Source of the DNA: Dipteris shenzhenensis
Lineage: Eukaryota; Polypodiophyta; Polypodiopsida; Gleicheniales
DNA length: 64,000 nt
Strand: one strand, 5' to 3'
Assembly (NCBI GenBank): GCA_047967505.1
Contig: CM106540.1
Shown: positions 20,789-31,800 of the stretch, one piece after another
How the letters are laid out: each line of letters opens with the position of its first letter
How positions within the stretch are numbered: the stretch's first letter is position 1
Made by a program: the position numbers and the translations under genes
The notes under the pieces: generated by a model
What the model was told of the DNA's origin: nothing
Databases searched by the model: none
Seen by the model: the letters and a program-made list of their open reading frames with translations, nothing else

Positions 20789-22476
20789 CTATTTTTCCAC
20801 CAGGGAAATATTTGAAAGAGGTGGGCCTGATGAAGCAGCTATGTAAGCTGTGAACATATCATTCTCATGAAGGGGTGGGCAATCTACAGATTGGGGCAAA
20901 ATCCCCCCCTCAAATACCTCCTCTGATGCTGAAGTGGCAGATGGAGGATCTCCTCTAGAGGGGCTCCCACTCCAGTCTCTGCTCCTCTCTCTGCCTTGTG
21001 GTGGTCGTGGTGGGGAGGCCGAAATTTGAAGTACTCCCTGAGATGACATCCCCTGAGAAAGCCCGTGGGAGTCAGTACCCAGGGTAAGATTCAAGTCCAA
21101 CACCTGGTCCAACACATGTTCGGAGGTCACCTGAATTGAGGATGACTGCATCGGTGAAAGTGGTGGGGAGGGAAGATGAAACAGTTGCAGTCCTTCGCAA
21201 CAATTCACGTTTCGAGGAAGTCACTAGTACAATAGTCATCTCTGGTACAACAGTCATCGTCACTGGTACAACAAGGGGTGTACCTGGTGCAATCCCTCCC
21301 AGTGGAAGTCTGGAGATCCCTGGAGAAGCCTGAACAAGTGTGACTGATGGAGATGCAAGTCCGGGCACGGACCCTGGCGAAGTGACTGACGGAGATACGA
21401 GACATGTCACTGATGGGAAACCTAGAACACCTGTAACAGAATGTACTGAAGAAGCTCTGGGGCAGACTGCATCAAAATGCGCTCGCCGAGGTGCCCTCCT
21501 CGTCGAAAGAGGAGAGGAGGCAGTTTCGGGGGAAGGGACATTGGAAGTGATAGTGAAAGAGATGGAGGAGGGGGTGACAGGAGGGGAGAGAGACGATGAA
21601 GGGAGGTGACCTGTGACAATGGAAGGAGGGTTGGCCTTCCACTGGTGAAGTAAGAAGGTGAGGTGGGGCCCACAAGTACAGGTATATGTGCCCCGACGCT
21701 TGCGGACTGTGTTACGGAAGGCAGAGTAGAAGAGTGAGGCGAAATCGTAGGGAGTGACGGAGAGAATGGAGTCTAGGACAAAATGGATCGCCTTGGTGAT
21801 GAAGAAGTGGCCCGAGGCAGAGTAGAAGTGCGTGAACAAATACCTCACTAAAAGCGCCTCTCGGCTGTTTCCCTCGAGAACTTTCTTGCACTCATGTCCT
21901 CTAGGTTTACACGTAGACAAGAAGGACAGGAATATGGGTGAGTCGGTGTGAGGTGGCAAAAAGGGAAGTGTGGGAAGACGGAGATATGTGGATACGAGAC
22001 TAGGAGTGAACATATGACCAGAATTCAATTTGGACGTCCACCTGGGGAAGTGTGACAGCATCAAATTCCATGAGAGACATGCGGGCTATCTCATCAGGTG
22101 ACAAGATGCTGGACAGCTTGAGTGTAGGATCAAGGAAAGGTTTGAAAACCACCCGAATGATCGAGGAAGATGAAGCAAGGGGTGGAAGATCGCAAGCTGT
22201 ACTTTGTGGGGCCAAATCACCTCCACCAGTACTGTGACCATTGTGCCCACTGGATGCCTTGGATGGTGTTTTGATTGTACCTGTGGGAGGCAGATAGTCA
22301 GAGCCTCCATGATCTGAATCAAAGGAACTCGAAAAAGGGGATAGCTCCTCATCTGATATGATAGTGATCCTGTTGGAGGGAAATGAATCTGCAACTGCTC
22401 GAGGTCGTTTGGAAGTGCTCTGTGGTGTAGACCCGGCACCCAGGTCATCCGTGGTGCGTTTGCCAGGTGATGCCAT
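20789..22476 (-). pseudogene. Unrecognised ORF remnant upstream of the coiled-coil ORF
   Basis: Three overlapping minus-strand frames appear to be one interrupted ORF. The first, 22476-22000, starts MASPGKRTTDDLGAGS, has a basic KRPRA cluster (possible nuclear signal) and an acidic Ser-rich stretch. A second frame takes over near 22064 and gives a folded-looking region to about 21600 (EALLVRYLFTHFYSASGHFF, ITKAIHFVLDSILSVTPYDF). A Ser/Pro/Thr-rich linker (21600-20789) contains repeated 'tgac/tacaac' phrases and leads to the coiled-coil ORF after one TAG. No family is recognised. It probably forms one accessory gene with 19838-20692. Confidence 0.45.
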
Positions 22477-22829
22477 GGAGGGTAGTCCAGATCATGTGCT
22501 GTGGCTTGCCCGAGCCCTATGAAAGTCAACAAATAGAGCATCTCGTGGTAATTTGGGTTTGTACTTGTTGCGAGGGGCACAAGCAGGCATGGACGATGGC
22601 ATCGTCTGGAGAGGAAAAGAGTGAGGAGGGGGTGTCGTCTGGAGAGAAAAAGAGTGAGGAGGGGGTGTTGATGTCGAGGTTAACAAGATAGGAGTCCGGA
22701 ATCTGCTACTAGAGAATTTCTTAGCAGAGCCACGAATGCAGGCCCATGCGTCGTATGGAGAGAAAAAGAGTAAGGAGGGGGTGTCGTTGTCGAGGTAGAG
22801 GAAGAGGACGGATGTAGAGCGATAGGGAT

Positions 22830-23790
22830 ATAGGGAGGGAGGGGTGACGAGGGGGAAAGGGGGCGGGTACAAGGAGGGGAGAGGGGGTGACGCAGAGGGT
22901 GTAGGGAGGAGAAGGGGGGGGGGGGTGCGCAGGAGAGGGGGACGTAGGCAGGTAGAGGGAGAGGGAGAAGGGGTTGCGTTGGAGAGGGGGGAGGGGAGGA
23001 GTTGCGCAGGAGAGGAGGGAGAGGGGGGAGGGTAGGCAAGTAGAGGGAGAGGGGGGAGAGGTGTGTTGCGCTGGAGAGGAGGGAGGGGGATGGTGGCGGG
23101 TAGAGGGGAGAGGGCAGGGGGGGGCTGTTGTGCAGGAGAGGGGGGGAGGGGGAGGGTGGCGAGTAGAGGGGAGAGGGGGGGGGAGGGAGAGAGTAGCAGG
23201 TAGAGGGAGAGAGTAGCGGGTAGAGGGAGAGGGAGGGAGGGGGGGCTGCGCAAGGGAGGGAGAAAGTGGCGGGTAGAGGGAGAGGGAGGAGGGGGGGGCT
23301 GTTGCACAGGAGAGGGGGGAGGGGGAGGGTGGCGAGTAGAGGGGAGAGGGGAGGCCTGTTGTGTAGGAGAGGGGGGGGGAGGGAGAGAGTGGCGGGTAGA
23401 GGGAGAGGGAGGAGGGGGGGGGGGCTGTTGCGCAGGAGAGGGGGGAGGGTGAGGGTGGCGAGTAGAGGGGAGAAGGGGGGGGGGGGGGGGGGCATGTTGC
23501 GCAGGAGAGGGGGGGAAGGGAGAGAGTGGCAGGTAGAGGGAGAGGGAGGAGGGGGGGCTGTTGCGCAGGAGAGGGGGGAGGGTGAGGGTGGCGAGTAGAG
23601 GGGAGAGGGGGGGGGGGCTGTTGCACAGGAGAGGGGGGGGAAGGGAGAGAGTGGCGGGTAGAGGGAGAGGGAGGAGGGGGGGGTTGTTGCGCAGGAGAGG
23701 GGGGGTGGGCGGGTAGAGGGGAGAGGGGGGGGGGGAGGGAGAGGGTGGTAGGTAGAGGGAGAGGGAGGAGGGGGGGCTGTGCTGAGGAGA
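22830..23790. repeat. G-rich polypurine tandem array
   Basis: The plus strand is almost entirely G and A, with many runs of four or more G. One run of about 19 G lies near 23475-23493. Loose units of about 60-75 bp recur around 'gttgcgcaggagaggggg' and 'ggcgggtagagggagaggg'. Three long minus-strand ORFs in different frames (up to 492 residues, Pro/Ser/Leu-rich) overlap here and are artefacts of the missing stop triplets. Confidence 0.92.
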
Positions 23791-24169
23791 GGGAGCTGCG
23801 TGGAGGGGGAGAGAGCTGGCGCCGAGGAGGGGAGAGTTGATGAGGAAGGAAGGGAGCTTGGCCTCCAAGGAGGGGAGAGCTGGGAGAAGGATAGTTGGCC
23901 GCCAAAATAGCGCTTTTGAGTGTGGTGTGTAAGGGAGTGGAGAGAACCGATGGAGGGGGGAGAGAGCCAAAAAGCATATCCACCAAACTTAACCTTATCC
24001 ACCAAAAATAGCATAACCGCCAAATTTAGCATTTTCACCAAATTTAGCTAATTGTCAAAAATAGGTTGGACGTGCATCGCCAAAATGATGGAAGATGCAA
24101 GAAAGATGTTTTGGTAAGAGAAAGAGATGAGTGTGACCAAGGGTGGAGAGAGACAATATTCTAGGAGAG

Positions 24170-25055
24170 AGGTGGGGGAGTGACAAAGGGTGGAGAGAGA
24201 AGGTGTTTGTAAGGGGAGAGAAGGTGTTTGTAAGGGGGAGGTAGAGGTGGTCATAGGGTGGAGAGGGAATGAGTTTGTAAGAGAGAGATGGGGGTTGGAC
24301 AGAGGGTGGAAAGAGAAGGGATTTGTAAGAGAGAGGTAGGGGGTTGGACATAGGGTGGAAAGAGAAGGTGTTTGTAAGAGAGAGGTAGGGAGTTGGACAG
24401 AGGGTGGAAAGAGAAGGGGTTTGTAAGAGGGAGGTGGGAGGTGGACAAAGGGTGGAAAGAGAAGGTTTTGTAAGAGAGAGGTAGAAGTTGGATAGAGGGT
24501 GGAAAGAGAAGGGGTTTGTAAGAGGGAGGTGGACAGAAGGTGGAAAGAGAAGGGGTTTGTAAGAGAGTGGTAGGGGGTTGGACAGAGGGTGGAAAGAGAA
24601 GGGTTTTGTAAGAGAGAGGTAGAAGTTGGACAGAGGGTGGAAAGAGAAGGTGTTTGTAAGAGAGAGGTAGGGAGTTGGACAGAGGGTGGAAAGAGAAGGT
24701 TTTTGTAAGAGGGAGGTGGGAAGTTGGACAGAGGGTGAAAAGAGAAGGTTTTTGTAAGAGCAATGTGGGAGGTGGGAGGTGGACAGAGGGTGGAAAGAGG
24801 AGGGGTTTGTAAGAGAGAGATAGGGGGTTGGACAGAGGGTGGAAAGAGAAGGGGTTTGTAAGAGAGAGGTAGGGGGTTGGACAGAGGGTGGAAAGAGAAG
24901 GGGTTTGTAAGAGAGAGGTAGGGGGTTGGACAAAGGGTGGAAAGAGAAGGGGTTTGTAAGAGAGAGATAGAAGGTTGGACAGAGGGTGGAGAGAGAAGGG
25001 TTTTGTAAGAGAGAGGTAGAAGTTGGACAGAAGGTAGAAGGAGAAGGAGTTTGTA
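24170..25055. repeat. 49-bp purine-rich tandem array, about 18 copies
   Basis: The unit begins 'gggtggaaagagaagg', then 'ggtttgtaagagagaggtag' and ends 'ggggttggacaga'. The tag 'tttgtaag' recurs about 19 times, usually 47-51 bp apart. Minus-strand frames stay open through it (283 and 356 residues), giving Pro/Leu/Ser repeats. A 49-bp unit shifts frame at each copy, so these are not credible proteins. Confidence 0.93.
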
Positions 25056-25059
25056 AAAC

Positions 25060-25390
25060 AGGATGAAAAGGGGAGGCCGTAGTTAGAGAGAGAAAGTGAC
25101 ACGAAGTGAAAACGGGAGGCCGCATTTAAAGGGTGGTCTCATTTAGAGAGAGAAAGTGGCACGGGATGAAAAATGGAGGGCTCACTTAGAGAGAGAAAGT
25201 AACACTCGGGTGGAAAGAGAAGGACCCATGTAGAGAGAGAAAGTGGCACCAGGGGGAGAGAGGAGGAGCCATGTAGAGAGAGAAAGTGGCATCAGGGGCA
25301 GAGAGGAGGACCCTTGTAGAAAGAGAAAGTGTCCCTCAGAGGGAGAAGATGTCACCAGGAAGGAGAAGGTAAGAGTGTATATGGAAGGAC
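25060..25390. repeat. GA-rich short tandem repeats
   Basis: Units built on 'gtagagagagaaagtggcac' followed by 'caggg' and 'agaggagga' repeat at irregular 40-60 bp steps between the 49-bp array and the end of H pol. This is the start of the long purine-rich region after the pol stop. Confidence 0.8.
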
Positions 25391-25405
25391 TAGGCGGGTG
25401 TTTCC

Positions 25406-26983
25406 TCATTGATCATGGTACCTCTTGATGCGTGACCCATTCACTAGTGCAGGTAGGAGTCTACCTTCCAAAGTAGCCAAGTAGACTCCGCCACTTGGGA
25501 TAAGCTTGGCAATGAAAAATGGGCCTGCCCAACCACTTACAAACTTAGGTTTGTGTTTGAGAAACTTACTGTAATACAAGAGTACTAAATCTCCAACTTT
25601 GAAATTTCTTTTTCAGAGGTTCCGATCATGCCAAGCTTTTTGTCGTTTCTGCCACACTTCTCGAGCGAAAACTGCTTCACGTCGATGCTCTGCTAGTGCT
25701 TCCAAATCCCACAAGCGTTCCATTGTGCAGGCTTCAAAGTTGTCATTTTTGTCTGGAAGAATCCTGTGGGTGTCAAGATGAAATTCATAAGGCATAATGG
25801 CCTCCAGTCCATAAACCAGCTCAAAGGGTGAATACCCAGTACTCGCCTTGTAAGCAATTCGATAGGCGAATAAAGCAGCTGGAAGTATGTCATCCCAATT
25901 GGCTAAAGAACTTAGGCAAAGTCGATGCATGATCCCGCACATTGTGCGATTTGAGCTCTCAGCTAGACCATTGGCACATGGGTAATAGGGAGATAAAAAT
26001 TTGTGAACTATTTGTAGCAGGTGAACTAGTGCAGCAATGGTGTCATTTAGGAAGTAAGACCCTCTATCACTCATCAACTCAACAGGACAACCAGACCGAG
26101 AGATGATCTGTTCATATAGAAATGTGGCTACTACTACCTGGGCTGTACAGTTCTTGACTGCCTTGGCTTCGACCCATTTGGTTCCATAGTTGGTGGCAAG
26201 CAAACCATACATGTTCCCTCGACGTGTGGCAGGAGAGATGGGTCCAATGAAATCCAATCCCCAACGATAGAAGGGAGGCACCGGAGTGAATGGTTTGAGA
26301 GGGAGGTACTCACGCCTTGTAGGCTTGGGGCCCGCTCGTTGACATGAATCACATCTGGTCACATGAGCATGGCAGTCGCAGAATAGCTTGGGCCACCAGA
26401 ACCCTGCTCGCATGATCTTCCGAGCAGTAGCATCTGAGGCCATATGCCCTCCACCTATGCCAGCATATGCCTCTTCAAGAATGGATTGTGTCTCGTGCGG
26501 AAGCACACACCGTCTCAAGATCTGGTCCTTCCCGAGCTTGTACAATTGACCTGCAATCAACTTAAAAGGAGCAGCTTGAAGGATCCGCTTGCGTTTCTCT
26601 GTTGGAGTTAGACCTGGAGGAAAGCCACCTGTAGACAAGAGGTGTACTATGTTGGCATACCATGGTGGGAAGCAATCCACCGCAAACACGCATTCATCAG
26701 GTAGTGCCGTCATTCCGAACAAGCTCGCATCGGGTAATTCATCGGTGATACCATTGGTTGGTTCCCCGGAATGTAACCTGGACAAGTGGTCTGCAGGTTG
26801 ATGCAGTCTCCCAGCCCTCACCACAATGTCGAATTCAAATTCTTGAAAAAGAAGAATCCATCTGCTTATCCGGCCACCAAGAGTAGGCTTATTCAATAAA
26901 TACTTACGAGCTTGATGATCAATGATGATCACAAACTTGTTGCCCAAGAGGTAGTGACGATACTTGGTCATGGCATAAACCAT
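25406..26983 (-). pseudogene. RNase H end and integrase of element H
   Basis: The frame starts in the RNase H tail (KYRHYLLGNKFVIIIDHQA), then ISRWILLFQEFEFDIVVRAG and HQPADHLSRL. The integrase zinc finger has H..H (HMASDATARK region) and CDSCQR. The core carries all three catalytic acids: WGLDFIGPI, LMSDRGSYF and GLAESSNRT. A premature TGA at 25613-25615 separates HDRNL from the C-terminal domain. The same frame then reads on through GDLVLLYYSKF and GWAGPFFIAKL (GPF motif) to VNGSRIKRY and the true stop at 25406. That TGA sits where CGA or similar would be expected. Otherwise this is the best preserved pol part of H. Confidence 0.92.
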
Positions 26984-27501
26984 GCCGAGGCCCTCCCTTT
27001 CTGTGGTGCTCCATTGAGTTGTCGACTCGCGAAGTAGATCGGCAAATCAATCTTGGTATCCTGGTTAGGTTGAGCCAGTATAGCACCTATTGCCCACCCA
27101 CTAGCATCCACATGGACATGAAAAATTACATCCCAATCGGGCTGCCTAAGGATGGGGGCCTTCACGAGGCGATGCTTCAGATCATCAAAGGCTAGTTGTT
27201 GTGGGATGGCCCAAACAAAAGATCGGTCTTGATGTCGGAGTTGTGTCAGTGCAATAGCAATGTCCGCATAGAAACGTATGAATCTTCGGTAATATCCTAC
27301 ATGCCCTAAGAAGGACTTCACCTCTTTGGGTGTACAAGGGATGGGCAATGAGATGATCACCTCTACCTTTGCAGGGTCCGTGGTCATGCCCTCAGCAAAA
27401 AAAATATGACCAAGGAGAACACCTCGGAGTGCGAGAAAGAAACATTTGTCAGGGTTCAAACACAAGCGCACTTCTCTGCACTTATCAAAGACCCATCTCA
27501 A
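26968..27501 (-). pseudogene. RT thumb/connection and RNase H of element H
   Basis: This open stretch reads LCLNPDKCFFLALRGVLLGH, then EVKSFLGHVGYYRRFIRFYA, the gypsy connection motif. The start of RNase H follows: FHVHVDASGWAIGAILAQP contains the first catalytic Asp. It ends in FASRQLNGA, just before the conserved E-R-E motif, where a frame change near 26980 leads into the next segment. Upstream it joins the RT active-site segment (27507-27675) by another frame change near 27500-27545. Confidence 0.9.
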
Positions 27502-27506
27502 CTTAT

Positions 27507-27675
27507 TTAGATGATCATTTTGTATGGCCGGATCAAGATGGGAGGCCGATTACCATTAAAAACAGAGAAGTCATCTAAAAATACCTCAAGAAACTTGCCG
27601 ATATTCTCTTGAAAGAGTTTGGTTACAAGTCGTTGAAAGGTTGCCAAGGCATTACATAGTCCAAAGGGCATCATT
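27507..27675 (-). pseudogene. RT active-site half of element H, left of the C insertion
   Basis: Minus-strand translation gives MMPFGLCNALATFQRLVTK and FLEVFLDDFSVF. The second motif contains the catalytic DD pair. The coding sequence runs straight into the 5' target duplication of C at 27676-27680. It resumes at 50822, where the preceding RT block ends in WGRYAYR. The two halves are in register when the inserted element and one copy of the 5-bp duplication are discounted. Confidence 0.93.
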
Positions 27676-27680
27676 TGGTA
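27676..27680. repeat. Target-site duplication of chromovirus C, left copy
   Basis: TGGTA directly precedes the 5' LTR. The right copy at 50817-50821 is CGGTA, a single T/C difference. Five base pairs is the usual duplication size for gypsy integrases. Confidence 0.9.
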
Positions 27681-28091
27681 TGTCACGATCTGTGACGTAT
27701 TCCTTTCTCTATATCTAGACTTATGGATGGTTTGATGAATGGACATTTGTGGAAGGGTATGCCCTTTCGACAGGACACTTCCTATGAGGCACAACCCTTC
27801 ACAAGAGACATTCTATGGAAGAGACACTTCTATTGTAATATACCCTCTTATCAAGGGTCACACCCTTCACAAGGGGTACACACCTCTTCATGCACATACA
27901 CTTTGGAGTACACAACTTTTCATGTGTGACTCTTCACTCTCTATATAAGAGAGGCCCAATTGTATGGATGACACACTACATCTACACTACAGACACTCAA
28001 GCAATACAATTATTCCTTGTTCTCTGCTATTTCAGTCTCCTTTCTGTTCCTTAGCACATTTCTAAATACAGTAAATCTAGGATTTCTTACA
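27681..28091 (+). repeat. 5' LTR of chromovirus C
   Basis: It begins TGTCACGATC and ends ATTTCTTACA, so it has TG...CA ends. A TATA box (ctatataaga) lies at 27941-27950, which would place transcription start near 27975. The length is 411 bp against 414 bp for the 3' copy; the difference is a 3-bp 'aga' at about 27804. Confidence 0.95.
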
Positions 28092-28092
28092 G

Positions 28093-28104
28093 TGGTATCA
28101 GAGC
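28093..28104 (+). promoter_or_regulatory. Primer-binding site for initiator tRNA-Met
   Basis: TGGTATCAGAGC lies one base after the 5' LTR. It is the complement of the 3' end of plant initiator tRNA-Met, the usual primer for minus-strand cDNA synthesis in many plant LTR elements. Confidence 0.97.
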
Positions 28105-29580
28105 AAATTTCGCTCCTGCCTGTAGGAAATGCCCCGCACCTTCTAGCGCCTATCTCATACCAGGGTCGCACCTTTTACACCATCGGGCACACCTTTTGAT
28201 GAAGAGTTTTGACTCCTCACCCAAGGGACCCACCCCATCGTGGAAAAAAGGACACACCTCTTCATGTGGGGACACCCCTTTTAAAAACAGGGTCACACCC
28301 CTTCATGAAAAGGTATACCTATTCGAAGGGTCACACCCCTTCGAATAGGCACACCTTTTGGAACCAAGCACCTTATTTAAAAAAAAGGGTACCTAGAGGG
28401 GCTAAAAAGGAAAAACCCAGCCCAATACCTTAGGTCTAACCCTAGACTACCCAAGGGTTAAATAAACCCACCCTTTAATTTTTTGGGCAACCACCCACCA
28501 TAGGCAACCACAAACAAAAAACAAAAGGGACGCTCCATTTTCAACGCTCGTACAAATTTCGTCAAGGAGGTCTGCCTCCCTATGCAGCCCTTCCCTCGCC
28601 GTTTTGCTGCCCTACCCCTCGCCATCTGCAGCCCCTGCCCCTTGATGGTTTGCTGCCCTGCCCTCGCCAGTTTTCGGCCCTAGTTCCCTGCCAGCCTGCA
28701 GCGCCAGATCAGCGCCAGTCCCTGCCTCCCTATGCAGCCCTGCCCTCGCCGTTTTGCTGCCCTACCCCTCGCCATCTGCAGCCCCTGCCCCTTGATGGTT
28801 TGCTGCCCTGCCCTCGCCAGTTTTCGGCCCTAGTTCCCTGCCAGCCTGCAGCGCCAGATCAGCGCCAGTCCCTGCCATTGCTGCCGCAAATCATCCTTGG
28901 AAGCCTGCAGTCTGGTTTCGCCAGCCTCTATTGCGATACAGCCCTTGGAAACCGGCAACCTGTTTCGCCAGTCTTTATCACGATACAGCATTGGAAGCTG
29001 CAGCCTGTTTCGCCATAGACAGCCTGCCCCCCTTTGTTTCGCCACTTACCTGCCAGATCAGCAGCGGTTCAGCCTCCTATCGCGATGAAGACAGCCTGTT
29101 AAATGCGCCCTGTTCCTGTTTTCCAATCCGGACCAGCCAGGCCCAGATCTGTGCTCCTCGCCACCCACTGCAACATGGACCTCCGGACAGAATTCTGCAG
29201 GCCTTTTCTACACAACAAATTGGCAGATTAAATCAATGCCAGGTGGATTCTTTCCAGTCTACTTCTAAGGATTCTCTTGTCATTATCAAATTACAGCAAA
29301 TGAAAGACGCTTCCTTAAAGCATGGAAACCCCTGGTAATTCAGTATTTACACTCTGAAGGCACCCCTTCTCCTGGATATCCTCCACTCCCGACAGCAGCT
29401 CCTTATGGACTCTGCAACCTACTCCTGTACTCTCACAAGCGGTAACACCCATTTCGGCATCACCAATGTTACCTCAAACAGGACCTCCTTTACCAGATTT
29501 CCATGGGTGGTTCCATCCTGCCTCGCCTGCCCCCTCCAACATGAGCAACCTCAGGGAGCAGCCCGAATCTTCTTCCAGGA
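28105..29580 (+). other. Leader of chromovirus C, with a 150-bp duplication
   Basis: This long untranslated leader runs between the primer site and gag. Part of it (28200-28380) carries repeated 'cacacc..ttca' phrases related to the LTR. A tandem duplication of 150 bp is clear: 28572-28721 and 28722-28871, from 'ctgcctccctatgcagccc' to 'cagatcagcgccagtc'. A second, looser repetition built on 'ttcgccag..attgcgatacagc' follows at 28915-29020. I see no convincing ORF. Confidence 0.75.
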
Positions 29581-30830
29581 ATGGTACAAACTAGAGTGCA
29601 GGTTCGTGCTTTTCTCATGGGGACCTCAGATATGTCACAACGCTCGCGTGCAGCCTCTCCGGAGATAAGCGACTCAAGTCCAAAAAAGACCCCTGAAGTC
29701 AACATACGAGGCGAAACACTACTGCAACTTCAAATTTCCCAGCTTCAGGACAGCATCTCCGACTTGGTCCAGAAAGTCCAACAACTCCAAGATTCTCGCA
29801 GTACCACACATACAGAGGATGATGTGACGCAACCAGACGACTATGTGGATTCATTCCCACCAGAGGTAGAAAACACTGAACTCCGTGCCCTCTACCGTTT
29901 ACTCCCAGTTTTCAAAACTAAAAGACTTGACATTAAACTTCCGGAAGCCTACACTCGTCAACGAAATCGCCGAACAGTTGACCAATGGCTCGCAAAATTG
30001 CGCATGTACTTTGATACTGTTGACCTCTCTGAAGGCAAAAAGATTGCCTTGGCAACCTCCCTCCTTAAAGATACAGCTTTTCTATGGTGGCAAAGAAGGA
30101 CGGCAAAAGTGTGTTAACATGGGAACGTTTTGAACACGTGCTCTGTAAGCAATTCATACCTGCCAATGTGGACTTCCAAGCACGTTCAAAACTCCGACAG
30201 TTGGAGCATACAGGCTCCCTGTCTTCCTACATCTCTCAGTTCACCACATTGGTGCTGGAGATTGATGGTTTAACTGAGGATGATCGCCTTCATGCTTTCA
30301 TCTCAGGCCTAAATCCCTCGTTATGCATTGATGTCCTTAAAGCAAACATCACCACCACAGCTGGCGCTATTGCTTACGCAGAGCGCATAACAGATTTCCA
30401 AAACACAGGGAAGCAGAGTGCTAATCGAACACAGAACTCTACTATGGCCAAAGGTGCTCGCCCTCAAGATAACCCCAGGTTTAGAAAAAACTCGGGTAAT
30501 CAAGGTCAGCGACACTCTCAAGATCCCCACAAGTCTCAGAAATCATATGCTGGATTCCAACAGAAGCACTCCTCCAAGGATCGCGCCTCTTCTTCTTCAC
30601 AAAGTCATTACCGTCATCCCCAACATAAAGGTGCGGCCACTGACAAGAAGAACAACTCCAGCACAAAAGGACTTTGTACCATCTGTACAGGCGACCATAG
30701 ATGGTTCGATTGTCCCAAGCGACCAAAGCAAAATTCCAATATGCAACCTAGCACTTCCCAAACAGAAGATGCTACCCCAGCACAAGACAAGAAAGGCAAA
30801 GCTGTTCGAATGGCAAAAACCATCCACCTG
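29581..30830 (+). pseudogene. Gag of chromovirus C
   Basis: The first frame (29581-30117, ATG at 29581) has a short coiled-coil-like stretch (LQISQLQDSISDLVQKVQQL) and the capsid start WLAKLRMYFDTVDLSEGKK to AFLWWQRR. A frame change within about 30084-30117 leads to TWERFEHVLCKQFIP and LHAFISGLNPSLCIDVLKA, completing the retrotransposon gag domain. A basic linker then leads to a zinc knuckle, CTICTGDHRWFDC. This is C-x2-C-x3-H-x4-C, one residue short of the usual C-x2-C-x4-H-x4-C. Gag forms the particle and binds RNA. The frameshift makes it defective. Confidence 0.9.
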
Positions 30831-31487
30831 AACCTTGCCAGCAACCCCGAACCTTCCCTGGCCACTCAAGTACTTTGTGTTCAAGGATCGATTCGTGGAA
30901 CAACGGTCACTATTCTCATCGACAGTGGCTGCTCTCATAACTTCCTAGCTAGTTCTATGGTCGACAAACTTCGGTTGACCACTAGTCCTAGTCTCATGGA
31001 CTATCAGATTGAACTCGCAAATGGAACTACCTTCTTGTGCAACACCAGAATCAGAAACTTGTCTTTTCGCATCCAACATTATACGGACAAGTTGAACTTC
31101 GACATCATGCCTCTTTCTCGGTACGATGTCATACTTGGACAACAGTGGCTCTACGACTATGATCCATCAATCAGTTTTCGCAGCCATACTATCCAGTTTG
31201 TCCACCAGGGAAAACTTATTGAGCTAACTAGTTCTAGGGACTCTCCTTCAACCCCAGTTGCCTCTGCCCTACAAGTAAAGAAGTGGCTTCGTAAACATCA
31301 AGTAAAGACTTCACTTCTGTTGGTTACGGCAGTAGAGGAGACACCAACAAACGTTCCTCCTGAATACCTCAACCAACCTTTTTTCCAGCCCTACCTGGAT
31401 ATTTTTCCACAGGAATTGCCAAAGCAGTTACCACCTCGACGACCAGTGGATCACCCAATCGAACTTATTCCCGCCCTACGACTATGA
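30831..31487 (+). pseudogene. Protease of chromovirus C
   Basis: This continues in the gag frame without a stop. The catalytic loop is TILIDSGCSHNFLAS, with the DSG form of the aspartic triad. The conserved C-terminal strand is YDVILGQQWLYDYDP. A linker containing [20 protein letters not shown] leads towards RT. The frame is then broken by a 325-bp tandem duplication, and it ends at 31485-31487 in the second unit. Confidence 0.92.
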
Positions 31488-31800
31488 TCCATCAATCAGT
31501 TTTCGCAGCCATACTATCCAGTTTGTCCACCAGGGAAAACTTATTGAGCTAACTGGTTCTAGGGACTCTCCTTCAACCCCAGTTGCCTCTGCCCTACAAG
31601 TAAAGAAGTGGGTTCGTAAACGTCAAGTAAAGACATCACTTCTGTTGGTTACGGCAATAGAGGAGACACCAACAAAGGATCCTCCTGAATACCTCAACCA
31701 ACCTTTTTTCCAGCCCTACCTGGATATTTTTCCACAGGAATTGCCAAAGCAGTTACCACCTCGACGACCAGTGGATCACCCGATCGAACTTATTCCCGGC
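31151..31800 (+). repeat. 325-bp tandem duplication inside pol of C
   Basis: The unit starting 'ctacgactatgatccatca' at 31151 starts again at 31476. The copies are about 97% alike over their length. Because 325 is not a multiple of three, the duplication puts protease and RT out of frame. It arose inside the element and is not part of normal gypsy structure. Confidence 0.95.

Noticed and set aside
19838-22476. Envelope-like protein of a plant retrovirus
   Set aside because: The position after pol is suggestive, but I see no signal peptide, transmembrane segment or cleavage motif. The product looks cytosolic or nuclear with a coiled coil.
22492-24041. Three overlapping minus-strand ORFs of 421-492 residues, Pro/Ser/Leu-rich
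   Set aside because: They lie in different frames of the same G-rich purine array. Lack of stops follows from composition, and there is no domain.
24055-25125. Long minus-strand ORFs of 283 and 356 residues
   Set aside because: Both are translations of a 49-bp tandem repeat in different frames. The unit length does not preserve a frame, so no protein is being maintained.
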